Shown in pieces: positions 32,586 to 40,376 of a DNA stretch of 40,780 nt. Every line of letters starts with the position of its first letter. Position 1 is the stretch's first letter. The translations under genes and the position numbers were made by a program. The notes under the pieces are model-generated. The model worked only from the letters and a program-made list of their open reading frames with translations, was not told where the DNA came from and searched no databases. The DNA is from an uncultured Anaerolineales bacterium (lineage in GTDB: Bacteria; Chloroflexota; Anaerolineae; UBA4142). The stretch lies in contig CAIKBD010000196.1 in the NCBI GenBank assembly GCA_903825565.1, positions 1-40,780 of the forward strand, given 5' to 3'.

Positions 32586-32660
32586 ATGAGTTTGCCGAAT
32601 GCGCCAGCAGGGAATGGGGCGCGTGGGACGGATGCAAGCCCGGGGAGTCTTGCCCGATGA
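32586..32660 (+). CDS. Short leader ORF upstream of the FAH-family gene (24 aa)
   Basis: Twenty-four codons starting with an ATG 5 bases behind the strongest Shine-Dalgarno in the region (AAGGAGG at 32575-32581). They end in a TGA that overlaps the ATG of the next gene (ATGA). The peptide MSLPNAPAGNGARGTDASPG has no recognisable domain. The layout suggests that ribosomes reach the FAH gene by translational coupling. It could also be a chance frame. Confidence 0.45.
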   Translation: MSLPNAPAGNGARGTDASPGSLAR

Positions 32661-33514
32661 GACTGGTTACATTTGCGGATGATGATGCGCCGCGCCTCGG
32701 TGTGTGGCTGGGCAATTACGTGCTCGATTTGCGCCGCGCGCAACCGCGCTTGCCGACAGAGATGATCGCGTTTCTGCAGGCGGGCGAACCGGCGCGCGCC
32801 CAAGTACGCGCTACGGCGGTGTATGCCGACGAAAGATTTTGCATATCGGCGGCGGCGGTGACGTTGCTCGCGCCCTTGCCGCAACCCCGCAACATTATTT
32901 GTGTCGGGCACAATTATCACGGACATACCGGTGCGGAACCGCCGGCATACCCCGACATCTTTGCCAAGTTCGCGAACGTCGTACTGGCGCACGGGCAACC
33001 CATTGTGTTGCCGCGCGCGGCGCAAGCGGTGGATTATGAAGCCGAACTCGCTGTGGTGATCGGCAAGCGCGCGCGCCACATCCCGGTGGAACGCGCGCTC
33101 GATTACGTCGCGGGGTATACGATCTTTAACGATGTTAGCGCGCGCGATTTCCAAAAACGGCAATCGCAGTGGACGCTGGGCAAAACTTTCGATACGTTTG
33201 GTCCGCTGGGTCCCGCGCTGGTTACCCAAGACGAAATCGGGGATCCTGGCAACCTGAATTTGACGCTGTGGGTGAACGGCGTGCGCCGGCAACAGGCGAA
33301 CACGCGCGATTTGATCTTTGCGGTGCCGTTTCTGATCGCGTATCTCAGCCAAGTGATGACGCTCGAACCGGGTGATCTCATCTCGACCGGCACGCCAAGC
33401 GGCACGGGCGCGTCACTCACGCCGCCGGTGTTTTTGCGAGCGGGCGACGTGGTGAAAATCGAAATCGAACGAATTGGGGTGCTCGAAAATCCGGTGGTCG
33501 CGGAAGCAGGGTGA
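32657..33514 (+). CDS. Fumarylacetoacetate hydrolase (FAH) family protein
   Basis: A protein of 285 residues with the FAH/HHDD-isomerase barrel. Conserved blocks are IICVGHNYHGHTGA, PDIFAKFANVV, VDYEAELAVVIGK (metal-binding Glu pair), VAGYTIFNDVSARDFQ, WTLGKTFDTFGPLGPAL and LEPGDLISTGTPSGTGA. Members hydrolyse or decarboxylate beta-diketo acids, for example in the 4-hydroxyphenylacetate or oxaloacetate/acylpyruvate routes, in the cytoplasm with Mg2+. The N-terminal 75 residues (MRLVTFADDDAPRLGVWLG) are the usual small FAH N-domain. ATG 32657 overlaps the leader ORF stop. The specific substrate cannot be read from sequence. Confidence 0.92.
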   Translation: MRLVTFADDDAPRLGVWLGNYVLDLRRAQPRLPTEMIAFLQAGEPARAQVRATAVYADERFCISAAAVTLLAPLPQPRNIICVGHNYHGHTGAEPPAYPDIFAKFANVVLAHGQPIVLPRAAQAVDYEAELAVVIGKRARHIPVERALDYVAGYTIFNDVSARDFQKRQSQWTLGKTFDTFGPLGPALVTQDEIGDPGNLNLTLWVNGVRRQQANTRDLIFAVPFLIAYLSQVMTLEPGDLISTGTPSGTGASLTPPVFLRAGDVVKIEIERIGVLENPVVAEAG

Positions 33515-33548
33515 GAAAAAAAGAGAGACGCGGCAACGCCGTGTCTCT
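33515..33548. terminator. Terminator between convergent FAH and methyltransferase genes
   Basis: Stem AGAGACGCGGC / GCCGTGTCTCT (one G:T pair) with a 3-base loop. The A-run at 33515-33522 serves as the T-run for the minus-strand gene; the plus side has only a weak T-tract. Confidence 0.75.
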
Positions 33549-33567
33549 TCGAAACCTGGGATTGATT

Positions 33568-34428
33568 TTACTGCGCTTTGGCTTTTTGCGCGGCGCGATA
33601 TGCCTTGATCCAACGCATCGCGTACTCATCGTGCCCCATCAGCAGATCGCACGCCCGGATCATCGTCGCCAGTTCCGGCACTGTCGGATCGGTGATGGCG
33701 GCAGTCAGCCCACGCGCGATGCCGAGCGCGAGGTACGCGGCATTGATCGGTTTGCGGTCGGGCAAGCCGAAACTGACATTGCTCGCGCCGAGCGAGAGAT
33801 TGACGCCCAATTCTTGTCGCACGAGTTGCATCGTGTCGAGCGTGATCTTGCCCGCTTGCGAATCCGCGCTGACGGTGAGCGCGAGGCAATCAATCACAAT
33901 GTCTTGGGCGGGCACGCCGAAATCGTTGGCGCGTTGTACGATACGTTGCGCTACAGCGAGTCGTGCTTCGGGTGTTGCTGGCAAGCCGCTGTCATCGGTG
34001 ATGACGCCGATGACGGCGGCGTGGTATTTTGCGGCGAGTGGCAACACCACGCTCATCATTTTTTCTTCGCCCGTCGTCGAGTTGATCAGCGCCTTGCCGG
34101 GGTACACGGCGAGCGCGGCTTCCAACGCGGCGGGATTCGCGCTGTCAAAGCAGAGCGGCGCATCGGTTTCGGCGCTGAGCGCGCGGGTGAGATCGGCGAG
34201 CAGTTGCGGCTCGTCCGCACCGGGCACGCCGGCGTTTACGTCGAGTACATGCGCGCCCGCGGCGATTTGGTTGCGCGCATCTTCCAGCGCGATGGCGAAA
34301 TTGCCGGCGGCGAGCGATTCGAGCAGGGATTTGCGACGCGTTGGGTTGATCCGTTCGCCGATAATGACGAAGGGATGGGCGGGGCTAATCACGACCTGGT
34401 GTTTTTGGCTAGCGAGAATCGTTTCCAT
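33568..34428 (-). CDS. Pterin-binding methyltetrahydrofolate:corrinoid methyltransferase-like protein
   Basis: A protein of 286 residues of the DHPS/MeTr superfamily. The barrel starts FVIIGERINPTRRKSLLE, followed by AGAHVLDVNAGVPGADE, PLCFDSANPAALEAAL, ALINSTTGEE, IVIDCLALTVSAD and LGASNVSFGLPDR. This order matches AcsE/MtgA-type methyltransferases and the pterin-binding domain of MetH, which move a methyl group between methyltetrahydrofolate and a cobalamin protein. No corrinoid protein or acetyl-CoA pathway gene is nearby. ATG 34428 is chosen for GAGG 7 bases upstream. It is distinct from the lone DHPS N-domain-like protein at 154-531, which lacks a barrel. Confidence 0.88.
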   Translation of the reverse strand: METILASQKHQVVISPAHPFVIIGERINPTRRKSLLESLAAGNFAIALEDARNQIAAGAHVLDVNAGVPGADEPQLLADLTRALSAETDAPLCFDSANPAALEAALAVYPGKALINSTTGEEKMMSVVLPLAAKYHAAVIGVITDDSGLPATPEARLAVAQRIVQRANDFGVPAQDIVIDCLALTVSADSQAGKITLDTMQLVRQELGVNLSLGASNVSFGLPDRKPINAAYLALGIARGLTAAITDPTVPELATMIRACDLLMGHDEYAMRWIKAYRAAQKAKAQ

Positions 34429-34650
34429 GAGTTGACCTCGGTGGCGCAAAAACGCCACGCACTAAATTAGCGGCATTATAGCACGAAACAAATCGTTTGC
34501 CAAAAAGACAAGGAAAATTGGACGCAGACGAGCGCGGGTCGGTGATTCGACAAATTTCGCTATCCGGTGTATTGTCCAATCCGATTCATCGCAGGAACGC
34601 GTGCCGAAATGCTTGGCGTGCGCCACGCAAATTTTTTCCCGGAGTCTTAC

Positions 34651-36105
34651 TTGGCAAACCTCATTACTCCCGCTTGGGTCCAAGACGCGATTATTTACCA
34701 AATTTTCCCGGATCGTTTCGCGCAGAGCGCGCGCGTGGACAAGCCGCACAATCTCGAAACCTGGGACGCGCCGCCTTCAGCTTTCGGTTTCAAAGGGGGT
34801 GATCTGCTCGGCGTCGTCGAGCGGTTGGATTACCTCGCCGAACTTGGCATCAACACAATTTATTTCACGCCGATCTTTGCGTCCGCTTCGAATCATCGCT
34901 ACCACACGCACGATTATTTTCAGGTGGACCCGATGCTGGGCGGCAATGCGGCGTTCACCGAACTGCTCGCGGCGGCGCACGCGCGCGGGATGCGGATCAT
35001 TCTCGACGGGGTGTTCAATCACGCGAGTCGCGGTTTTTTGCAATTCAATCACGCGCTCGAAAACGGCAAAGCGTCGCCGTATCTCGACTGGTTTCACTTT
35101 CACGATTTTCCGGTGCGCGCGTACGACGGCGCGCCGAATTACGATGCGTGGTGGGGCATCGGCGCGTTGCCGAAATTCAATCATCGCAACCCGCAGGTGC
35201 GCGAGTTTATTTTTCGCGTGGCAGAGCACTGGGTGCGTGAGGGCATTGACGGCTGGCGGCTCGATGTGCCCGGCGAAATTGACGACGACGAATTTTGGCG
35301 CGAGTTTCGCCGCCGCGTGAAAAACGTCAACCCCGACGCCTACATCGTCGGCGAGATTTGGCAAAACGCCAACCGGTGGTTGCAGGGCGATCAGTTCGAC
35401 GCGGTGATGAATTACCAATTCACGCGCCTCACGCTGGCGTTCTTTGCGAATCATGCGGGGGTTGATCGCGCGCTCGCGCACGAACATTCCTACGGCGAAA
35501 TTCGTCCGCTCGACACGACCGAGTTTACGCGCGCGCTCGTCGAAATGCTGACCTGGTATCCGCGCGAGATCGCGTTCGCGCAGATGAACTTGCTCGACAC
35601 GCACGACACCGCGCGCTTTGTGACGATTGCGCGCGGCGACACGACGGCGCTCCAACTTGCGCTCCTCACGCTATTCTGTTATGTCGGCGCGCCGACGCTC
35701 TACTACGGCGACGAACTTGCGCTCGAAGGGCGGCGCGATCCGGATTGCCGGCGCGGGATGATCTGGGAGCCAAGTGCGCGCGGGCACGAAATGTTCGCGT
35801 TCGTGAAACGCCTAACCGCGCTCCGCAAAAAATACGCCGCGTTGCGGCGCGGCGAAATGACGAACGTCTACGCGCAGTCGAAAACCTTTGCGTTTGCGCG
35901 TCACCTCGAAAATGAAATCGTATTCCTTGCCGTCAACGCCGCACACGAACCGGTCACGCTCGATCTTCGTGTGGATGCCCTCGTGCCCGACGGGACGCGG
36001 TTGATCGAAGAATGGACGCGCGAGGAGATCAGCGTCACCGAAGGATTCGCGCGCCGGATTCCGATCCCGGCGCGCGCCGGCACCGTGTGGGTCGTTGCGA
36101 ATTAA
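34651..36105 (+). CDS. GH13 alpha-glucan hydrolase (cyclomaltodextrinase/neopullulanase-like)
   Basis: A (beta/alpha)8 barrel enzyme of 484 residues. Visible GH13 motifs are region I DGVFNH, region II GWRLDVPGE with the nucleophile Asp (205 in this numbering), region III VGEIWQNA with the acid/base Glu (235), and region IV LLDTHDTAR with the third Asp (319). The opening WVQDAIIYQIFPDRF and FASASNHRYHTHDY match neopullulanases. There is no N-terminal CBM34-type domain and no signal peptide, so it acts inside the cell on maltodextrins or related oligosaccharides. TTG 34651 is chosen because GGAG lies 6 bases upstream and homology begins there; ATG 34609 or 34567 are possible. Its stop codon overlaps that of the convergent MFS gene in the shared TTAA. 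Confidence 0.9.
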   Translation: MANLITPAWVQDAIIYQIFPDRFAQSARVDKPHNLETWDAPPSAFGFKGGDLLGVVERLDYLAELGINTIYFTPIFASASNHRYHTHDYFQVDPMLGGNAAFTELLAAAHARGMRIILDGVFNHASRGFLQFNHALENGKASPYLDWFHFHDFPVRAYDGAPNYDAWWGIGALPKFNHRNPQVREFIFRVAEHWVREGIDGWRLDVPGEIDDDEFWREFRRRVKNVNPDAYIVGEIWQNANRWLQGDQFDAVMNYQFTRLTLAFFANHAGVDRALAHEHSYGEIRPLDTTEFTRALVEMLTWYPREIAFAQMNLLDTHDTARFVTIARGDTTALQLALLTLFCYVGAPTLYYGDELALEGRRDPDCRRGMIWEPSARGHEMFAFVKRLTALRKKYAALRRGEMTNVYAQSKTFAFARHLENEIVFLAVNAAHEPVTLDLRVDALVPDGTRLIEEWTREEISVTEGFARRIPIPARAGTVWVVAN

Positions 36106-37280
36106 CCGGCAACTTGGCGCAGGTCGTCGCGCTTGGGTTGATCGTTTGGCAACAGGAACGCCAACAATGCGGCAGTGACCGGCAATGCCGCGTTGATGTT
36201 CAACGTGGGATACAAGCCGATCTGATCGGCGATGATGCCGCTGATCGCAACCCCAATCGCGCCGGCGATAAATGTGAATCCCAGGACGATGCCGGACATT
36301 AGCCCCAGCCCGCGCGGGATGAGTGACTGCGCCATGACGAGCGTCACCGGCGTAGATGCGCCCATCGTCAAGCCCAACACAATGCCCACCCCGTACACCG
36401 CGCTCCCGCTCATGTGCAGGAGCAACCACATCGCAGGTCCGCTCAAGATCGTGCTCGCGATCAACACGCGCCGGCGGCCAATCTTGTCGGACAGGGTGCC
36501 GCCGATCAACCCACCGATGGCGAGTGGGAACAAGACGCTGAACAAGACATTGCCCGCATCGGCGTTGGAATAGCCGAACGCTTTGAACATTTGCGGTACG
36601 TAGGTTGAGACCGCCGAGTGCATCCACGACCGCAAAAACATGACGAGCATCAACACGACGATGACGCTGATCGCCACGCGTTTGGCGGGCGTGGCGGGCA
36701 CGGCGGCGGACGTGGCGTGTGACGCGTGCGGTTGTGCGGCGAGCGCCCAAAACACAATCGCGGCTTGGGCGAGGCCCAGCACGGCGAGCGTTTCCGGCAT
36801 AAACTCGCCGGTCGCCGCAAAGATGGCGGTGTTGAACAGGGGTCCAAATGCAAAGCCGGTGTTGCCGCCGAGCATAAACACCGAAGCGGCAGTGCCGCGT
36901 TGCGCGCTCGGCGCGCGCGCGGCAAGCGTCGCGCCCTGCGGATGAAACGCGCCCGAACCCAGCCCGGCGATCACGGACAGCGCGATCAGCACCGAGTAAC
37001 TATCCACAAAGCGCATCACGCCGACCGTCATCGCAATCGCGGCGACGCCCAGCACTGCCATCGGGCGCGCGCCGCGCTGATCGCCGATCCAGCCAAACAG
37101 CGGTTGACTGAGCGAACCGGAGAGACTGTAAATCATCGAAACGAAACCGACTTGGGCATAAGACAGTCCGAGTGGTTGGGTGAGCGCAAGCAAAATCAGC
37201 GGCAACATACCGGAATACATATCCACGCTGAAATGCCCAAAGGTAGCCGCAAGCAAATAACGATTTTTGAGCAGATTCAT
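36102..37280 (-). CDS. MFS transporter, fosmidomycin-resistance (Fsr)-like
   Basis: A polytopic membrane protein of 392 residues with about twelve helices. It opens with YLLAATFGHFSVDMYSGMLPLILLALTQPLGLSYAQVGF, a pattern typical of Fsr-type MFS exporters, and carries the MFS loop signatures GWIGDQRGARP after helix 2 and GTLSDKIGRRRVLI after helix 8. The GAFHPQGATLAA segment is also family-like. Export of a drug or metabolite is likely; the substrate is not known. ATG 37280 is chosen for AAGGAAAAAAG just upstream. Its promoter at 37340-37368 and a hairpin in the leader are described separately. The 3' end meets the GH13 gene tail to tail with overlapping stops. Confidence 0.88.
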   Translation of the reverse strand: MNLLKNRYLLAATFGHFSVDMYSGMLPLILLALTQPLGLSYAQVGFVSMIYSLSGSLSQPLFGWIGDQRGARPMAVLGVAAIAMTVGVMRFVDSYSVLIALSVIAGLGSGAFHPQGATLAARAPSAQRGTAASVFMLGGNTGFAFGPLFNTAIFAATGEFMPETLAVLGLAQAAIVFWALAAQPHASHATSAAVPATPAKRVAISVIVVLMLVMFLRSWMHSAVSTYVPQMFKAFGYSNADAGNVLFSVLFPLAIGGLIGGTLSDKIGRRRVLIASTILSGPAMWLLLHMSGSAVYGVGIVLGLTMGASTPVTLVMAQSLIPRGLGLMSGIVLGFTFIAGAIGVAISGIIADQIGLYPTLNINAALPVTAALLAFLLPNDQPKRDDLRQVAG

Positions 37281-37301
37281 CTTTTTTCCTTCTCGAAAAT
37301 A

Positions 37302-37330
37302 GTAGGACAAGTTTCCCAAACTTGTCCTAC
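37302..37330. repeat. Perfect 29-base palindrome in the MFS leader
   Basis: GTAGGACAAGTTT, loop CCC, AAACTTGTCCTAC: thirteen base pairs without mismatch. It lies between the predicted start point of the MFS promoter and its ribosome-binding site, and is clearly related to the palindromes at 23-50 and 105-132. A REP-like repeat is likely. Confidence 0.75.
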
Positions 37331-37339
37331 GCAGATCGC

Positions 37340-37368
37340 AGTATAATACAGCCATAGCATTGCGTCAA
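37340..37368 (-). promoter_or_regulatory. Promoter for the MFS gene
   Basis: On the minus strand: TTGACG (37368-37363), 17-base spacer, TATACT (37345-37340). Confidence 0.8.
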
Positions 37369-37389
37369 CCAGATTGCGGGTTCGCGCAG

Positions 37390-37563
37390 GGCTTTTCAAA
37401 AGTCAGGCGACCCTCATCCCAACCTTCTCCCTCAAAGGGAGAAGGGGTAAATTCCCTCGCCCCTATTGGGGAGAGGCGCTAGCGCGTCCGTAACGCGGCG
37501 GGACGCCGCACGGATGTCGCGCTAGCGGGGTGAGGGGTGATGTCAAGCGACTTTTGAAAAGCC
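37390..37563 (-). repeat. MITE-like 174-bp element, copy C
   Basis: Intact 174-base copy in reverse orientation, with matching terminal inverted repeats (GGCTTTTCAAAAGTC both ends). Its inner stem differs from copies A and B by paired changes (GCTAGCGCG instead of GATAGCGCG, with the other arm changed to match), which points to selection for or inheritance of pairing. With the following octamers it fills the gene-free stretch 37369-37624. Confidence 0.85.
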
Positions 37564-37567
37564 GTGG

Positions 37568-37591
37568 GGTTCGCGGGTTCGCGGGTTCGCG
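37568..37591. repeat. Three tandem GGTTCGCG octamers
   Basis: Three perfect copies side by side, with one more copy at 37379-37386 on the other side of MITE copy C. The element may have landed in an existing octamer array. Confidence 0.8.
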
Positions 37592-37624
37592 TTCATCCCA
37601 ACGCGTTCTGCCGAAGGATAAACG

Positions 37625-38731
37625 ATGAAATTTCACCAGTATCCGATCCAGGTTCGCCGCGTGGTCACGGCGCTGTGGTTTGCGCTCTTGGCGATCAACC
37701 TCGCCGAATATATTTTGCAATGGGCGCGCGCGCTCTATGCGTGGCTGTACAACCCCTTGCACTTGCCGCACCTTGATTTTTTACAACCGTTCCAAAACGT
37801 CTTGCCGAACTTGCTCGTCGCGCACCTGGGATTGTTTGCCGCGCTCATCGCCGCGCGGTTTCTCGCGTTTCTCACGCCGAGCGTTTTGCTACAACACAAG
37901 GGCTTGGCACTGCGGACGCGCTTGGGCACGCGCTTGATTCCGTACAGTGCGGTACGCGCCATTCGCTCCACCGAATTGGCGAACGGGCGCTACATCGTCT
38001 GGGTCAGCGCGACGGTGGCATTGCCGTTGCAAGATGCGCTGGCGAGTTTGTTGTTTGGGCGATGGCTGTGGCGCGGCTTTTTGCTCACGTCCGATTTGGA
38101 CGGCTTTGACGAAATCGTGGGCGTGTTAGCGGGGCAATTAAAAAAGCGCATCGGCGAAGAAAAATTTGCGCGGCAATTTGTCGAGGAAGCGCCGACGCGG
38201 TTGCTGGCGATGTTGGCGACGCCGGCGGAAACCTTGCGCGCGCTCGTCGCCGAAGAGACGTTGCCGATCACGGCACGCGAAGCCGCGTGGCACATCGGAT
38301 CGTATGCGGCATCCATGCTCTTGCCGCTCGGCGTCAGCGCGTTGATTCATTGGCAAATTCCCTGGGGCGCATTGCTCGTCCCGTTGATTGCCGCGCTCGA
38401 AGTGCCGCTGGGCGCGCTGTACCTCACGGCGATGCCGCTCGAATCGGAACGGCGGATCGAGTTTCGAGACGCGTGGCGCGTGTACGCGGTGACACAACTG
38501 CCGCGGTGGTTCGTCGCGTTCGGCGTGACCTGGCTGATCGTCGCCGGCGTGCCGTTCCCGATCCTGATCCTTGGCGTTGTGCCCGCGCTGATCCCAGGTT
38601 GCTACGCCGTGATCAAGTTGACGGAAGTGTGGTTCGAGGTCAAGCCGTTGGAGAGTTTGATCGGCGTCATTGTCAGCGCGATTTACCAAATCGTCGTGTA
38701 CGAATTGTTTCTCGTGTTGCTGGCGCGTTGA
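37625..38731 (+). CDS. Polytopic membrane protein of unknown function
   Basis: A protein of 368 residues. Hydrophobic helices are near residues 14-33 (VVTALWFALLAINLAEYIL), 62-88 (LLVAHLGLFAALIAARFLAFL) and four or more between 225 and 365 (SYAASMLLPLGVSALIHW; GALLVPLIAALEVPLGALYL; WFVAFGVTWLIVAGVPFPILILGVVPALI; IVVYELFLVLLA). Between them is a soluble part of about 130 residues (LLQHKGLALRTRLGTRLIPYSAVRAIRS) that looks like a PH-like bacterial domain; that is inference. AAGGATAAACG precedes the ATG. I do not recognise the family. It ends one base before the convergent reductase gene ends. Confidence 0.75.
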   Translation: MKFHQYPIQVRRVVTALWFALLAINLAEYILQWARALYAWLYNPLHLPHLDFLQPFQNVLPNLLVAHLGLFAALIAARFLAFLTPSVLLQHKGLALRTRLGTRLIPYSAVRAIRSTELANGRYIVWVSATVALPLQDALASLLFGRWLWRGFLLTSDLDGFDEIVGVLAGQLKKRIGEEKFARQFVEEAPTRLLAMLATPAETLRALVAEETLPITAREAAWHIGSYAASMLLPLGVSALIHWQIPWGALLVPLIAALEVPLGALYLTAMPLESERRIEFRDAWRVYAVTQLPRWFVAFGVTWLIVAGVPFPILILGVVPALIPGCYAVIKLTEVWFEVKPLESLIGVIVSAIYQIVVYELFLVLLAR

Positions 38732-38732
38732 T

Positions 38733-40139
38733 TTACGCGCGCCCCAACACCGCGCGCATCTCCGCGACGCTGGTGAATTTTACGCGCGGGCGGCCTTGCG
38801 CCTTGCCGCGGGCGACTTCGAGCGTGTCCAGCGCGAGCCAATCCGCAAACGAAAAGTAATGCGGCTGGCGTTCGCGGATCAGATATTCGGCGCGCGCCGC
38901 GTCTGCATCCGCCGGTTGAAACGTCGCGCCGCGTTCGGCATCTTCGAGCATCGCGTTCGCCGTTTCGACGGCGTCCGGTTTGTTCGTGCCGATCACGCCG
39001 CTGGGTCCGCGTTTGATCCAGCCGGCGGTGTACAAGCCGGTGAGCGGTTGCTGGGTTGCCGGATCGATCACGCGCCCTTGAATGTTGGCGAGCGTGCCGG
39101 CGCGCTCGTTGAACGGTACATCGGGCAGGGGCACACCGCGATACCCGACCGAGCGAAAGACCAAGCCGACCGGCAGTTCTTCAAACTGATCGGTCGCTTG
39201 CGCCGCGAGGTTGCCCGTCGCCGTTTGCGTCAGCACGTTTTTGACGAGCCGCATTTTGATGATTTGCCCGTTTGCGTCGCCGAGCAACTCGACCGGCGAA
39301 ACGAGAAACCGCACATGCAACGTGCGCGCTTTGCCGCTGGGCTGATGGCGCGCATACGCTTGGAGAATTTCGATTTTCTTGGCGAGCGCGGGATCGTTGG
39401 CTTGCGCGATCTCGGCGCGGCTCAATTCGTCGAGCGCAACTTCGCTGGCGACGGTCAGCACGTCCGCGTCGTGCATTTCGCCGAGTTCCCGAATCTCCGG
39501 CGTGGAGAACGCCGCTTGTGCGGGTCCGCGCCGACCCAGCAGGTACACTTCTTTGACGCGACTTTGGCGCAACGCGGCAAGCGCGTGATCGGCAATATCC
39601 GTCGCGGCAAGTTCGTCCGGCGAGAGCGACAGGATGCGCGCCACGTCAATCGCCACATTGCCGATGCCGACGACGGCAACGCGTTCCTGGGACAGATCAA
39701 AGTGGCAGTTGCGAAAATCCGGATGTCCATTGTACCACGCGACAAATTCGGTGGCGGGATGGCTACCGCGCAAATCTTCGCCGGGAATGTTCATGCGGCG
39801 ATCCGTTTGTGCGCCGGTGGCGAACAAAACTTGGTGATAGCGTGCGCGCAGATCGGCGAGATTCAGGTGCGTGCCAAATTCGACATTGCCGAAAAAGCGG
39901 AAACGTGGATGTTTGGCAATTTGCTCGAAAACTTTGGTGACATTTTTGATCTTTTGGTGATCCGGCGCAACGCCGCCGCGCACCAAACCGAACGGGGTCG
40001 GCAGGCGGTCAAACAAGTCTACGGCGGCGGTGACGCGCGGTGACTTGAGCAAATGCTCGGCGGCGTAAAACGCGGCGGGACCCGAACCGATGATGGCGAC
40101 GCGCACCGGTTCGAGTGTGACATTAGGCGAATTGGGCAT
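38733..40139 (-). CDS. FAD-dependent NADPH:ferredoxin (adrenodoxin-type) reductase, FprA-like
   Basis: A protein of 468 residues with two dinucleotide-binding folds. The FAD loop is VAIIGSGPAAFYAAEHLLK, followed by DRLPTPFGLVRGGVAPDH, which is characteristic of adrenodoxin reductase/FprA. The NADPH loop is VAVVGIGNVAIDVARIL, and the C-terminal FAD motif is LYTAGWIKRGPSGVIGTNK. It passes electrons from NADPH to a ferredoxin in the cytoplasm. ATG 40139 is chosen because AGGAGG lies 8 bases upstream; the ATG at 40172 would put a 12-residue tail with two Cys in front. It has its own promoter (40239-40267), divergent from that of the last gene. Confidence 0.92.
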   Translation of the reverse strand: MPNSPNVTLEPVRVAIIGSGPAAFYAAEHLLKSPRVTAAVDLFDRLPTPFGLVRGGVAPDHQKIKNVTKVFEQIAKHPRFRFFGNVEFGTHLNLADLRARYHQVLFATGAQTDRRMNIPGEDLRGSHPATEFVAWYNGHPDFRNCHFDLSQERVAVVGIGNVAIDVARILSLSPDELAATDIADHALAALRQSRVKEVYLLGRRGPAQAAFSTPEIRELGEMHDADVLTVASEVALDELSRAEIAQANDPALAKKIEILQAYARHQPSGKARTLHVRFLVSPVELLGDANGQIIKMRLVKNVLTQTATGNLAAQATDQFEELPVGLVFRSVGYRGVPLPDVPFNERAGTLANIQGRVIDPATQQPLTGLYTAGWIKRGPSGVIGTNKPDAVETANAMLEDAERGATFQPADADAARAEYLIRERQPHYFSFADWLALDTLEVARGKAQGRPRVKFTSVAEMRAVLGRA

Positions 40140-40238
40140 TGCTTCAACCTCCTGACAACAAGCGCGCGTCACGCTTTTGGATCAAGCGGGACGCACACCA
40201 CGAAATCAAAGTCCGTGGAAACGATGTTTTACGGTTTT

Positions 40239-40267
40239 ATTATACAAATCCCGGCACTTTTCCGCAA
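40239..40267 (-). promoter_or_regulatory. Promoter for the FprA-like reductase gene
   Basis: On the minus strand: TTGCGG (40267-40262), 17-base spacer, perfect TATAAT (40244-40239). Predicted leader of about 95 bases. Confidence 0.75.
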
Positions 40268-40273
40268 GAGCTA

Positions 40274-40302
40274 TTGACGGGTGATCTAAAAAAACATATA
40301 CT
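40274..40302 (+). promoter_or_regulatory. Promoter for the last gene
   Basis: TTGACG at 40274-40279, 17-base spacer, TATACT at 40297-40302. Its -35 box is 6 bases from that of the divergent promoter. Confidence 0.8.
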
Positions 40303-40376
40303 AGCGCCGATCCTCGTCACTCTCATTCAAACATTTTTGAACAGAAGGATTCTCATCGGAAAAAGGTAGATGGCGT

